Positions 50,150-62,925 of a DNA stretch of 64,000 nucleotides are shown here, one piece after another. The DNA is from Melanocharis versteri (lineage: Eukaryota; Chordata; Aves; Passeriformes; Melanocharitidae), in NCBI GenBank assembly GCA_013397845.1, contig VZTG01003803.1:26299-90298 (forward strand), given 5' to 3'. The position numbers were made by a program, and so were the translations under genes. The first letter of the stretch is position 1. The number at the start of each line of letters is the position of its first letter. The notes under the pieces are model-generated. The model did not search any database. It had not been told where the DNA came from and saw only the letters and a program-made list of their open reading frames with translations.

Positions 50150-50310
50150 CTCCGCCCCGTGTCCCCTGCGCTCCCAGCTCTCGGGCTGAGCATCCCCGTC
50201 GCTCCCCGGCGGCAGCAGCGCGGCCGCTCCGTGCCGGGCGGGTTCGGTGCCCTCGGATGGCACCAAAGGCCGGGGCTCCTGCGGGTCCCGCTGGGGATTG
50301 TTCCTCTCGG
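50150..50310. promoter_or_regulatory. CpG-dense patch, possible small CpG island
   Basis: Well over a dozen CpG dinucleotides in about 150 bp around CGGCGGCAGCAGCGCGGCCG. It lies 6 kb upstream of ZAP70 coding exon 1. No exon recognised in it. Confidence 0.3.
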
Positions 50311-50452
50311 GGTTTTTTGTTAATGAGCGGAAACGATTTGCTGCAGGAGCAGGGGAAGGAGGGGGCTGGGGAGGGACACGGCCACCTGCGCTGGGGCTGC
50401 TGGGGACAGTGCCAGCTCGCTTCAGGCCGCCTTCCTCTAACGGCTGGCACTG

Positions 50453-50592
50453 CCAGAAAGCAGTTTTCTGGTTCCCAGAAAGCAGATTTTGTGTTCCCAG
50501 GAAGCAGGTTTTTGGTTCCTAGGAAGCAGGTTTTTGGTTCCCAGAAAGCAGATTTTTGGGTTCCCAGAAAGCAGTTTTTTGGTGTCCCGCTG
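50453..50592. repeat. 24-bp minisatellite
   Basis: About six copies of GGTTCCCAGAAAGCAG followed by T-rich GTTTTTT. Confidence 0.92.
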
Positions 50593-51406
50593 CTTCCTCT
50601 GGGCTTTCCCTGCTGCCTCAGGTGCGGGGAGACTGGGGCAGGAATTTCTGTGGGGCCACAGCCCCCGGAGGAAGTCCCAGGGGCAGAGAGCATCCAAAGC
50701 ACAGCGAGGACACTGCACCGAGAGCTCTCTGGAAGGAGCAGGTGCTGCGTGAATCCTTCTGGACTGGCACAAACTCCGCTCCTATTTCCATGTGCTCGTG
50801 TCCGTGGGGTCCCACGTGCTCTTTCTAGCAGAGAAAGAACCTGTCTCTGATAAAACCGGGCTGTCTGGGTGTTCTCTGAGTGGGAATGTGGATGAAAAGG
50901 CACACCCAGGCACCGGGGGCTCTGCAGTGCTGCTCCTGGGTGACTTTGCACTGGCTGCTCGCTGGCCACAGAGCTGACTCCAATTCTGCCCCCACTTCGA
51001 GGAGCTGAGCCAAAATTCTGGGCCCTTTCCCTAAATAAAAAAAAAGGGTATCAATTCCTTATCTCCTCTGAAAAGATCCCTGGACATTTATTTATCCCAC
51101 GTCAGAGCCCGGCAGCTCCTGATAGATCAGAATGTAACGAACAAAATTTTTCCTAAAGGATAATATTTTTCCCAAAATGCTGCCATGACAAGCACAGAAA
51201 ATGGAACTGAATGTGGGTCTTTGTCCCAACTCCAGCTGACATCAGTATTTCAGGAGCATCCAGAGGTGCAGACAGGCACAGCGCCCTGATCCCTGTGTCC
51301 TGCTCGGGGAACAGCTCTGCCAGAGGCTTCAGAGGCTGGGTCAGAGCAGGGACAGGAGTGTTGGGGAAGATGAAACAGGGAAGTTTTATTTCCTGGCAAA
51401 AGATGC
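50593..51406. other. Intergenic, nothing recognised
   Basis: Contains a short A run at 51036-51046 and no gene. Confidence 0.4.
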
Positions 51407-51990
51407 TGAGAATATGAAAACTATAAGCGAGATTGAAATGAAAGCAAGCTTTGAGATACCAAAGCTTAGCTAGTGAACAACTGGAAAACAATGGAGTGGC
51501 AGGCTGAAGGTAATCCCTCTTGATTAAACAATACCCTCTGCCTGAAGGACTGGAAGGGTCAGATCAGACCCTGATGGGTTGGAGGAGGGGTCCAAAGAGC
51601 AGTCTTTAGGGTTTAAAATGTAATGTAGTATGGTAATGTAAGGATTCTCATAGGCTGTATGTAAATGCCATAGGATTTGTATCTTGCACCACATTGGTTA
51701 GTTGAAATTAGAATATTCAGCACAGAAGATGATTTAATGTATTGTAAGCGAGAACTTTGCTCTCTTACCCTCTCTTGCCCGGTTGCCCCGCTTGCCCTGC
51801 TGTCTCCCCTGCCCCCTCTCTTCCCTTCTGACCCTCTCTCCCTCATGCCTCTCTCTCACCTTTCTGGCCTGCTTTGAGCTGCAGCTAGCAGCTCCAAGCA
51901 AGGCCCTTCCACAATAAATCACTTGCACCAAAACTTGCTTATAGAGATCTCTCATCATTATCTGTCCAGAGCAGAGGATCGTCCTACACA
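51407..51990 (+). mobile_element. LTR-like element (probable endogenous retrovirus LTR)
   Basis: About 580 bp with a different texture from its flanks: an AT-rich first part, a pyrimidine-rich CTCTTACCCTCTCTTGCCC region, then CACAATAAATCACTTGCACC with AATAAA near 51912, and a downstream CTTGCTTATAGAGATCTCTC, the arrangement of an LTR U3-R-U5. Ends are not certain and no target duplication was found. No retroviral gene is present. Confidence 0.5.
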
Positions 51991-53349
51991 GGAGCCCCCG
52001 GAGCTGCCCCTGGTTTGGAGAAGCATCTTCCCCCAAGCCGAATGTCCCTGGTGAGCAGCTGCCCTCCGGAGCAGGAGGGTGCTGGCCCCGGGTGGCACTG
52101 CTGGGACACTCCTGCGTAAATCCAAGTCCCTGGCTGTCCTCAGGCAGCCTGTGCTCCTCTGCTGGCCGTGGATTTAGCTGGGACGGCTGTGCAAACACCG
52201 TGCTGAGCCTTTGTGGAGCCGCTGCAAACACCCCTGGCTCCAGAGCCATCGATCCTGAACAGTTTTTAACGAGGGGCTGAGGCACAGAGTTGAACACAAC
52301 CCCCCCGTTTCCTGCCTGGCATCCCCCGTGCTCCTGTGGGCTGAGGACTCAGCCCTGGCTCTCAGCAAGTGATGTCAGGAGCTTCGTCCTGGGGCTGGGG
52401 GAGCTCAGAGCTCGTCCCTGCCACCAAAGTGTTGACAACAAATGGAGAGGAGTCAGAAACCCAGCAGATCCTCTGGCTTTGGGATCGAGCCGGAGCCAAG
52501 GAGAGGAAACTGCAGTAGTTTATGCACAAGTTGGAGGAGAAGGGCTCTGATATTTTTCCTTGCTTCTCCCTGGCCTCTCTGCATCACCTTTTGCTGAAAT
52601 AACAACATCCGGGGCCTGGAGATTGAGCCCTGCCAGTGCAGAGGGTTTGGGGAGTGTCAGGCTGCAGGAAGATTAAATGAGATATTTCTGTGAGGGACTG
52701 AGGAGGAGCTTGTGGCTGAGCCCATTCCTGGGCTACTTTACTACCTCCTTACTCCTCCAAGTAGCACAGCCCTCACCAGGCTGTAGGAAAGGGGTCACAG
52801 AGGGCTTGGAGAGCACTGGAAATAAGTTTATCCTGGCCTGCACTGGTTTGGGTCCTCCTGGAGGTGCTGAGCAGGTTCTGAGCTGCCCTGAGCACCGGGC
52901 TCTCCTCACCCCTGCCCCGCTCCCTGCTGCGGGTGCTGGAGGGCTCACAGCTCGATTTCCAGCCACAAGTGACAGAGGCTTTGGTGCACGAGCAGCTGCG
53001 CTCTTGCGTTGCCTCTGCCGTTTGAAAATAAGGGCAAAACACGCGTGAAGTGATCGGCGTGGCTGGGCTTCAGTGATTCTGCCTGAATTGAGTTCTGAGG
53101 GGACATGGTTGCTGTGCCTCCCCAAGGGACCTCTCTGACACCCCCCCAAAGCAGGGCTCTGCTCTGGCTTTGTGCGGCGGATGGTTCTGTCCAAAGCCAC
53201 CTCCCTTCTCCTCTGTCTGCTTCCCAACGGGGATTTTTAAAGGAATTCTCACTCTGGACAAGATCTCTGTGCAGATTCTGGTTCAAAGTCTTGCTCTGGA
53301 GCCACCCCCACAGCTCTGCAAGTCCCTCCTGGAGAGGAGGATTGCAACA
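51991..53349. other. Intergenic, nothing recognised
   Basis: GC-rich, short frames only. Confidence 0.4.
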
Positions 53350-53580
53350 GGGAATCACAGAACCATGGAACTGTTTGGGTTGGGAGGGACATTAAAGCTC
53401 CTGCTGTCCCACCCCTGCCAAACTTCCACTGTCCCCGGCTGCTCCAAGCCCCATCCAGCCCGGCCTTGGGCACTGCCAGGGATCCAGGGGCAGCCACAGC
53501 TGCTCTGGGCACCCTGTGCCAGGGCCTCAGCACCCTCTGAGTAAGGAATTCTCCCCTTTATCCATCCCAAACCCAGCAGC
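53350..53580 (-). mobile_element. CR1 LINE 3' fragment
   Basis: Minus-oriented: AATCACAGAACCATGGAACT, GTTTGGGTTGGGAGGGACAT, then the interior GGGGCAGCCACAGCTGCTCT block. Confidence 0.92.
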
Positions 53581-55503
53581 TGCCCCCCAAACCAGCACCC
53601 AGCTCGTTGTGCTGCTGCTGTGTCGGTGCCACGTGTTGGGCACCTCAGCCTGGGCAGCAGGAAGGCTTCCCTGAGCCCCGAGCTGCCCAGAACTGCCCAC
53701 GGCCTCTGGACAGCGGGTTCTGCCCGGGGCAGTGCCAGGGGGAAGCTCCAGCCCCCCCAGACCGCTGCGGCCTCTGAACATCTGCAGCAGATGTTGGAGC
53801 TGCTTCAGCCTCACCTTGCAGTGGGGCACAGCAGCTGCTGTGCTCCAGGAGTGCCTGAGCAGGGACTCCACCTCCTGCAGCCCTGCTGGAGGGGCTTTGG
53901 GCAGGTTAGAAATTCAGAAATACAGAAATACCCGGCTCTGGAGCTGGCTGGGACACCAGAGCCAATTCTCCGTGCTTGTGGTGCCAGGGCTCTGCTGGCT
54001 GTGGGTCACAGGGCTTCTCAGTCTTTGAAAGCCCGGGTGAAGGGGCCACCAGCAGCTCCCAGAACCACAAAATGAACGTGTTGGGTTCATTTCTATAGTC
54101 AGAATGTTCCTGTGGGTGCAGAAAAGCTGCTGCCAGGTGGGGAAGAGCTGGAGGAGCCCTGGGTGCTCTCACTGCTCCTCAGACACACCAAGAGGAGTTC
54201 AGGCTGCACAGACCAGACCTAAACATTCCCTGCAGTTTAAAATTTAAAGAATAAAATAAATACCACCCCTGGGGCTCAGTGCCACGATCCCAGCACATTG
54301 GTGAGGTCGAAATGAGTTATTTTGGGGGGTGATTTGAGCCTCCAAGGGTTGGAAACGTGACAAGTTCAGGAGAGAGCAGTGAAAGAGATGAAGGGCCTGG
54401 CTGGGCTGATTGATGGGCTCAGCTCTGGGGGATGGAGACAAACATTAATTGTGGCCAAGAGTGATGGGGGAATATCTGAGAGCAAAGGAGAAGCATCTGA
54501 GGAGCACAAGTTTCTTTCAGAGAGGAAAAACTAGTTTGGATCTGGCAATAAAGATGATGCAGGGATACAGCAGAAGAAATTAATCAGTGGAAAGGAAGCC
54601 TGGGTATCAAGAAACATTTCCGAGCAAGAAGATTCATCAGGATGTGGGACAGAGGGAGAGTGGAAGCCCCACAGCCAGGCACTGGAGCAGGGAATGCACT
54701 GCAGGGAACAATCCTCCCCAGGCAGGAAGGACCCGGGATGAGCTCACAGGACTTTCCCATATCCAATTCCTGCAATCCTGAGTTCCATTAGGGAAAATCC
54801 TACTTCCAGTTTCTTTCTGGGGCCAATGTGATTTCCTGTTCCATCAGTCTTTTGTGGAAAACCAAAAAACACTGAACACAGAAGGGTTTTGCTCCTGCTG
54901 GTGGCATTTTTGGTGGTGTTTTTGTGTGAAAGGAGAATGAAGCCCTCCCCTTGCACAGCAGTAAATATTCTCTGGCACATTTTTATAACTCAGTGATCCG
55001 GACTGAGGTGAAAAAACAGCTCATTCTCCATGGTCTGGTGAGTTCCTGGTGTTTGTCCTTCCTGTGCTCTCAAGGGGAGGTTGCATTAATCGATAACTGC
55101 CCGTGCTCAGGCTGTTCTCACACGGGCACCATTCACCTCTCCCTTCACTTTTCCACCCAGGAAAAATATCTCTGAGGTGAGCTTGCAGCCGAACATCCCA
55201 CAGCAAGCAAAAACCAGCATTTCCCTCTTGGAGGGGACACTGGGAGGAGCAGGAGAGAGTTAATGCTGCCTCACAGGAAACCTTTGGGGCCCTCGTGTTC
55301 TGATTCCAGCCCAGCTGGGCCTGGGGGACAACGAGAACCCGTGGACACAAATTGCACTGTGGCCAGAGGGATGGGCATTGATGCTGGAGATCCCTGTAAG
55401 CTGTGGAGGATGTTCCTGGCAGCGTTTTGGGGCACTGAGAGTAGAATTCTTATTTCCCCCACAGCCGCTTCATAGGGCCGGCGGCTTTTATTCAGCACTT
55501 CCA
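53581..55503. other. Intergenic, nothing recognised
   Basis: No protein family, RNA or mobile element identified. Confidence 0.4.
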
Positions 55504-55620
55504 GCAGAGCCAGGGTGAAATCCTGCACACCCCAGAGCCAGGGTGAAATCCTGCACACCCCAGAGCCAGGGTGAAATCCTGCACACCCCAGAGCCAGGCT
55601 GAAATCCTGCACACCCCAGG
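55504..55620. repeat. 29-bp minisatellite
   Basis: Four copies of CAGAGCCAGGGTGAAATCCT plus GCACACCCC. Confidence 0.95.
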
Positions 55621-57114
55621 GAGTGCAGGGCCCTGGCAGCTGAGCAGAGCCCGTCCTGCCCTGCCTGGGCCCAGCTGAGTTCCCAGAAAGGCCTGGAGCT
55701 GTTTGACCCCCGTGAGTGGATTTTGAGGAGGTGCAGACAGCTCTGAGCAGCTCTGAGCGTCCTGCCCGTCCCGCTGGCATCCCTTGCCCAGTTCTGCTCT
55801 GCCTGTGGGGCTTTTCTCCAGATTCTTGTCTCCTCTCCACCCAAATGAAGCTCCTTGGGGCAGGATTTGCTGGATTTTTTCCTGGCTCAGCTGCAGCTTT
55901 GGAGTCTGTGCCCAGTCTGCCCAGTTTGGCTCTGGCAGGACCCTCTTCCATCCCTCGCCCTCTGTCCTGGAGGTGACAACGACAACAGGACCTTGGACAT
56001 CTGATACCGAAATTGGGAGGTGCTTTTCCATGGCCCTGTGCTCGCTCTCACACTCCTCCCTAGGGCTGCATCAATAAAACAAAGCTCTGGTTGTGATATT
56101 TTATTTATGCTGGGTGCTCCCAGCTCTGCCTCCAGAGCTCTGTGCGTGAAAGATCAGAAAAAAACTGAGATAAAAACGGAGAGGCAGACCATACATGGAT
56201 GTGCTCACGAATAACCTACTGGGTCTGCACGAACATCTCACCGGAAAAAAGTCACAATTTGCACTGAAAAACCCAGCACTTTCCACTTGCCCTGCAGATC
56301 TCAACAACAGATTCCAGTGTGATCTGCTTCAGGGTGCTCAGTGCGGCCTGAGTCTTTCCAAAATCAAGTTGTAAGGGTTCAGTCTGCTCCAGAGACCAAC
56401 CCTGGGAGTTTTCTGGTGAGATGGAGAGCAGGAGAGCCAAAAACCTGAATAATCTGTTCCTCCCTGGCCCAACCTGTCACAACTGAGTTATTTCAGAGAC
56501 TCTGGCTGAGGGATTATTTAGAAGCTTTTCAGAGGCACAAATCAATTGGTTTTGTAAGAGACTTTAAATGTTTAAAATACTCAGCCCCTGTTCTTTTTGG
56601 CCAAAATAAGAGGGAATCTGGGCAAAATACGGCTAAGTTGGGCATCTTGGAGGCAGAAGGATTTTCTGTGAGATCTGAGCTCGGGGTTGGAGTCAGTCAC
56701 TGGGAGATGCTGGGGCTGGGGTCTCTTCCAGCTCTGTCTCTCCTGTCTTTTCTGTCCAGTTAATTCCTGACAGGCAGAAACATCCCTGAAGTGCCTGGAG
56801 GCAGTGACTGAGTTTGGTGAAATCATCATAAAAGAAGGTTTGAGACTGTTCACTTATTTTCTGCAGGTGCTGGAGTGCTCCTGGTGTAGTTGGTGGATAA
56901 AATAACCCCAGAGCTGGCGCCTTTGCTGCTCGGTGATTTCTGCTTTGCAGTTTTGTGCAGCCAGTGGTGCCCAACCCGGCCCCAGGCAGAGCCCAGAGTG
57001 TCCCATTTCCTCCCTTCCATCCACTCCCAGCCCTTGCAGAGCTCCAGGAGGATGAACTGGGAGGCTCGAGGTTCTGCTTTGGGATTTAACTCTTGCAACA
57101 GAGGATTTTCTGAG
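55621..57114. other. Intergenic, nothing recognised
   Basis: Short frames only, no recognised motif. Confidence 0.4.
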
Positions 57115-57372
57115 CATCCCAGAATATCCTGAGCTGGAAGGGACCCTCAGGATCATCAGTGCAACCCCTGTCCCTGCACAGACACCCCAACAATCCCACC
57201 CTGGGCATCCCTGAGAGCCTTGGCCAAATGCTCCTGGAGCTCTGGCAGCCTTGGGGCCGGGACCATTCCCTGGGGAGCCTGGGCAGTGCCCAGCAGCCTC
57301 GGGGGGAAGAACCTTTCCCTGAGATCCATCCCAACCCCTGACACAGCTCCAGCCGTTCCTGGATGTGTCCAA
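57115..57372 (-). mobile_element. CR1 LINE 3' fragment
   Basis: Minus-oriented: CATCCCAGAATATCCTGAGC, GACACCCCAACAATCCCACC, GAGATCCATCCCAACCCCTG. Close to the intron 5 copy in ZAP70. Confidence 0.92.
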
Positions 57373-58354
57373 GAAGGCTTTAAAATTGCTCCTGTCTGTT
57401 TGTGAGCTCAGTGCTCCCAGCTGGGACACCTGAGGGATTCTCCCCAAAGCATTTCCCTGTTCCCTGTCCCTTCCAAGGTTTTTCCCCAGGTTTTGTCCAG
57501 ATGGGGAGAGTTTTGCTCCTTGAACAGGCGCTGCTGGTGCTCTGCCCACGTCAGTTCTGTGTTTTGGGCAGCTCCAGGGTGACATTGATGATCCCTGTCC
57601 TGAAGGGGAGGATGATGAGGGACGCAGCAATGGGCTGCAGTTCTCCAAAGCACACACTTGTTCTGCCCCCAGGAAGCACATTCCAGCTCTGGCAATCTGG
57701 GATCTGGGGTGGGCCTTGGAGGAATAATCATCCTTACACCTCCTTTATTATGGCCAGCAAGGCTCAGAACTGCAGTTCTCATGCTGTTTTAAAATCCCTT
57801 GGGATTTTCAGAAAAATCTGGCATTATCTGAAACCTTTTCCCCCATTTCTTGTGCCACAGCCCTAAATCTGTTTGAGTTATGAACTCCCTGCAGGAGTTT
57901 TGTTTTGTCCTCAGGGGCACCCAGGAGGTGAAGTGGTTGCTTTCCCGTGTACTTTGGGCTATTCAGAATAAAAAGAATAAAGAGAATAAAACAAAGGAAT
58001 AAAAAGACTGCGTGTGTCTCCCAAGGTTCAGGTGACAAGTCCTGCATGAAGTTTCACCTCCTTTAGCACCCATCCTGTGGGGCTGATGTGCATCTGTCCC
58101 TGCTGGAGGAATTCTGTCACTGAGGGACTCCTGGGTCCTGCTGGAAGCCAAACAACGGCTGGAGAGGCCTCAGTTCTGGGACTGATCAAAGCAGGGCTTG
58201 GCTAAGCACGGCCTGGACTGGGAGAGGCTGGGGTGGTCAATGCCAGTGGCCAGGAGCAGTCTGAGGTCCTGCTTCCCCAGGACCTGCTGGAAATGTCCTC
58301 AATTCCTGCTGGGAATTGAGGTCCCCACATTTCCCCTTTGGTACTTGCTGCTCC
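57373..58354. other. Intergenic, nothing recognised
   Basis: No supported gene. An AATAAA-rich run lies at 57966-58000. Confidence 0.4.
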
Positions 58355-58640
58355 CAGGGCAGTGGGGGATGGCACCTGCATTTCCCAGGGCAGTGGGGAT
58401 GGCTCCTGGGTTGCCCAGGGCAGTGGGGGATGGCTCCAGGGCAGTGGGGGATGGCTCCTGGATTGCCCAGGGCAGTGGGGGATGGCACCTGCATTTCCCA
58501 GGGCAGTGGGGATGGCTCCTGGGTTGCCCAGGGCAGTGGGGGATGGCTCCAGGGCAGTGGGGGATGGCTCCTGGATTGNGGCTGCCCGGGGCGGGGGGGG
58601 ATGGCTCTAGGGCAGGGGGGGATGGCTCCTGGGTTGCCCC
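58355..58640. repeat. Minisatellite, units about 20-32 bp
   Basis: Repeated GGGCAGTGGGGGATGGCTCC with interleaved TGGGTTGCCCA or TGCATTTCCCA. One N at 58579 marks an unresolved base within it. Confidence 0.93.
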
Positions 58641-59093
58641 AGGAGTGTTTGACATCCCAGGAAATGCTTCCCCAGCTCTGTGGAGAAGAGCCAGAGCAAT
58701 GGACACCTGGCCTGGTGGAGCCTGCCCTGGAATCTACTGGCTGGAAGGTCAGAAAGTGGAAAATTAGAACAGAAAGTTTCAGAGCAGGAAAGTTTATTGA
58801 GCATCAGATGCTCTGGTTGGAGTTTTAAAAGATGAAAGATGAGCCTAAGGCTGAAATCTAACCTGCAGCAAGGAAGGGAATTCTGCAGGATCCAGCTGAG
58901 GGCCCAAAATCCCTCGTGTGGAATGTGCTGGTGGTGGGTGATGCTCTGGAAGGGTCTCCAGGGAAGGGGAGCTCAAGCTTTGCCTGAGAATCGCTGGAAC
59001 ATTATTTCAAAGCTGACAGAGACCATTCCTTTCTTGGTCTGTGTTCTGGGGATTAAACAGAAATTCTGACTGGGCAGGATTGCAGGGTGGCCA

Positions 59094-59160
59094 GAGGAAA
59101 TTCCTGAAGAGGAAATTCTGAAGAGGAAATTCTGAAGAGGAAATTCCTGAGGAGGAAAAT
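59094..59160. repeat. 15-bp tandem repeat GAGGAAATTCTGAA
   Basis: About four to five copies. The rest of 58641-59869 holds nothing I recognise. Confidence 0.85.
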
Positions 59161-59869
59161 TGAGACAACTGGGAAGTGAAAGGGTTGGACATCAGCTCTG
59201 CTCCTGCAAAAAATCCTCAGCTCTGAGGGGTCAGGACCCCCCTGCAGGTGAGCAGGGATTTCTGAGGGACAGGGGGAATTTGCTCCCACATTCCCTGAGT
59301 GTGGAAATGCTCCACTCACAGGCAGCTTGGAATCCCTATTTTCCGAGTATAAAGCTGAGCCAAGATTTTCTGAGGCAGCAATAAAGGGTCAGATCTGCCC
59401 AGGGCTTTTTGTTTATTTTTAATTACGACAGCAAAGAGGTTTTGTTCCAATGATTTGGATGGGATGTGGGGAAATGGAGTTATTTCAGACTGGTTCATGT
59501 TTTATCCTTGCTGCCTCCCTCGCTGAGGCTGGAATTTGATTCCTGGCTCTGCATGAAGTTTGGGGAAGCTGCCCATGGTGCCCATGGCCCCCTGGGATCT
59601 GCCCCATGTTTGGGGCTCTCTCTGCCGTGCCCATTCAATCCCACACCCAGCAGAGCCTTTCCTGGCACCTCTGGGGTATTACAAGGCTAAATCAGCACAT
59701 TCAGGGATCAAAGCTGGGTTTAAAAATGCACATTCCTGCACTAAGGACTAAGCAAGGGCTGTGCTTCCAGATTATATTTAATTTCATTCTATTAATTGTA
59801 TTTATTATTTCTCTGTCTATACTTTGGGGATATGTACTTACAGCCTGTATTGTATCACCCAGGCATTAA

Positions 59870-60262
59870 ATATTGGGGATGCTCACCTGGAGAAGGGAGG
59901 GATCCAGGGAGAGCTCAGAGCCCCTTGCAGGGCATAAAGGGGCTCCAGGAGAGCTGGAGAGGGACTGGGGACAAGGGATGGAGGGACAGGACACAGGGAA
60001 TGGCTTTCCACTGAAAAAGTGAAATTTAGATGGGATATTGGGAAGGAATTGTTCCCTGGGAGGGTGGGGAGGCCCTGGCACAGGGGGCCCAGAGCAGCTG
60101 TGGCTGCCCCTGGATCCCTGGCAGTGCCCCAGGCCAGGCTGGACAGGGCTTGGAGCAGCCTGGGACAGTGGAAGGTGTCCCTGCCATGGCAGGGGTGGAA
60201 TGGGATGGGCTTTGAGGTCCCTTCCCACCCAAACCATTCTGGAATTCCACGGCTTTAATTCC
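59870..60262 (+). mobile_element. CR1 LINE 3' fragment
   Basis: Plus-oriented: GGGATGCTCACCTGGAGAAG, GGGACAGGACACAGGGAATG, GGCCAGGCTGGACAGGGCTT, ending CATTCTGGAATTCCACGG. Confidence 0.93.
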
Positions 60263-62244
60263 CAACCCATCCATTTGCTGTTACCACCCCATTCTCCCTA
60301 TAAATCCACAGAAATTCCTGGGAAATCAAGCACTCAACAAAGTGTGTGAGGCCTTCAATCACCTGGTGACAATTAGTTTTACTTTTGAGTATTTTCAGCC
60401 CTCTAGAATTTCCTGCTTTGCCCCACGAAGAGCTGCTCTCTGCTCCTTTCTCCTCTCAGCCACGTTACCCAACTCAACCCCAGATGTCGTCAGAGGTGAA
60501 AAAAAATTCCTTTCAGTGGCACCCTCTGCCTTCAGCCTCTCTATTTTCATGCCTCCAGTCCCACCTGCCCGGGGTTTGTGTGAGGAAAAGCTTGGCTTAA
60601 CCAACACATCTTTGTCCTTCCTGGCCTTTGCTGCTCCAGCCAAGTTCTCTGTGCCTGGGTGAGTGGGTTTAGATCGTGGATGGAACCTGGGCATTTCCAG
60701 GATTTCGGCTTTTTGTGGAGCTGGGTGCTTTACAGAGAGGCTACGGCACCGTCCTGGTTATCTGAGAGTTCCCAGGAAAGCCTCTTCCCTGACATCTTAA
60801 CGGGATTTAACTTTTAGAGTTACAAATGAATAAGTGTGAATTCTAAATCCTGCTGTGGCGTCACCCACGTTTCTTTAGGAAATCCTACTCCTGGCAGCAT
60901 AAGCAAACTTTCCAGAGGCTTGGGTCCCTCTTCCCAAGAGGAAAAAGGAGGATGAGAGATTGCAAACAGCAGAATCATAAATAAATCAGGAAACACAGCC
61001 CCGTAAATGTTTGTTCATCCCCTGCCAGCCAGGAGCCGGATCCCTTCCCCTGTTCTTCCCCAGGATGGCTTTCCCTGGTGTCCCTGTGGGGTTTGTTCCA
61101 AGTCTAACAGATAGGAAAGGTTTTCTGAGGTTCAACCCCAACTTTCCTCTGTCCCAGGTTATTCCCTAACGCCCCAGACCGTGTTTGGGTTGACGGGACT
61201 TGGAGCTGTGCCTGTTCTCACTGAGGAGCAGCAGAGGAGATGCCAAAGGAATCCAAGGAAAGAAAAGTGAGTTTGCCCCTGGATTTCAGTCCGTTTGTCA
61301 TTGTGTTGGCCAGCAGCAGATCTCTGGAGTCCTTCTGGAGAGTTTGGAGCATAATCCAGCAGGTGCCAGGTACCCTAAATCTTCCCACCGAGATCCTAAA
61401 CCTTCCCACGGTGCAGCTCGCAGGAAATTTAAAGAGAAACTTCCAGAGTTTTGATGCCGTGTCCAGAGGCAAAGGGAAGAGAATGGCTGGCTAGGAGTGT
61501 TGGACCTCGAGCCATCATCCCATCGTCTTCTGACCTGTCTAAACCCCCTCAGCTCCAAAAAGAACGTGATGCCCCCAACTCAATCCCGCTTTTTTATCAA
61601 TGGAGGGATCAGTAGGAAAACAAATGTCGCGTGAGGGGTTAATCTGGGATCTTAACACCAACATCTCACAGGCTCTTCCCTCTGAACCCCACGGTGCTGC
61701 AGAAAGGCCCCAGGCAGGGAACAAAGCAGCCATGACGCAACCGCCACCCAAGACACCACCAGCGAGCAAAAAGTGCCTCTTACCTGCTCTGCCGAGGAGC
61801 ACGGCAGCTTTGGGGGGCTCCCTGCAGCAGCTGGGAAGCAGGAAAGGGAAAACGAGGGGAAGTAATCTCTGCTGAGTGAGGGCCGTGTCGATTTTGGGAA
61901 AGAAGAGGCCGCAGCATCCAGCGAGAGCTCTGGCATTCGCAAACCACCGCTCGCTGGGTTTCTCCGAAATGTGACCCTATTTCCTTGTTGCACAGGAAAG
62001 GAAAGGAGAGCAAACAAAAGCTGTGCAGCTCTGAGGAGTGAAAGAGCTCTGAGATCTTCTCCGTGCCAGGGCAGGGGTCTGCTGTGGAAGAGAACAGAGC
62101 AGAGGGAGGTGCTGAGGAGCTGTCGTTATTTAAATGAAGGTTTTAGGGAGAGACGTTGCTTGGGTAGCAAAGTTCTCTTCTTGAACAGCTCCTGCTGAGC
62201 AGGTGTTGGTGAGAAGGGGAATCTGTGAGCGTGAGTGTCTCTGC
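60263..62244. other. Intergenic, with a possible minus-strand exon donor
   Basis: On the minus strand, TCGGCAGAGCAG then GTAAGAG forms a good donor, so a minus-strand exon could end at 61784. It would be placed about 17.7 kb before ZAP70 coding exon 1 and could be a non-coding 5' exon. Its start is not defined, and nothing else supports it. Confidence 0.2.
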
Positions 62245-62535
62245 CACAGGATCACAGGATCAGCTGGGCTGGAAAAGCCCCCTGAGCTCATCGAGGCCAG
62301 GCTGTGCCCCATGCCCGCCTTGTGCCCAGCCCAGAGCTCCGAGTGCCACAGCCAGGCCTTCCTGGGGCTCCTCCAGGGATGGGCACTCCAACCCTCTCTG
62401 GGCAGCCCCTGCCAAGGCCTGAGCACCCTTTCCATGGGGAAATTCCTGCTGCTGTCCACCCTGAGCCTCCCCTGGCCCAGCCTGAGGCCGTTTCCTCCAT
62501 CCTGTCCCTGTTCCCTGCGAGCAGAGCCTGACCCT
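62245..62535 (-). mobile_element. CR1 LINE 3' fragment
   Basis: Minus-oriented: GGATCACAGGATCAGCTGGG, CTCATCGAGGCCAGGCTGTG, CTCCAGGGATGGGCACTCCA, then CCTGAGGCCGTTTCCTCC. Confidence 0.88.
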
Positions 62536-62797
62536 TCCCTGGCTGCCCCTCCTGTCAGAGCTGTTGTTACGCCAGGCTGTGCCTCTTGGAAGTCACAGAG
62601 GAGTAAGGAAAACTGAATTTCTTTGGATTTTCCACATCCAAGCCAGGAGCTACTGAGAAAGGCGCTCTGTGAGGGGCTGCTTGGGAGTTTGTGATGGACC
62701 AGAGCAGGCTCAGGAGCCCAAGCAGCCTCTCGTGGCCTGGTTCTCCTCCCTGTTTCTGATCAGTGATCAGCTCTTTGTGGTGCCAGAGCAGCCAGAA

Positions 62798-62925
62798 TGT
62801 TGTCATCTGGGCTGGGGACCATCCAGCTCCAGTGCCACCGCTGTCAGCTGGGCTGGGGACCTTCCAACTCCAGTGCCACCACTGTCATCTGGGCTGGGGA
62901 CCTTCCAGCTCCAGTGCCACCAAAG
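62798..62925. repeat. 42-43-bp minisatellite
   Basis: Three copies of CTGGGCTGGGGACCWTCCARC plus TCCAGTGCCACC and TGTCA. Confidence 0.93.
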
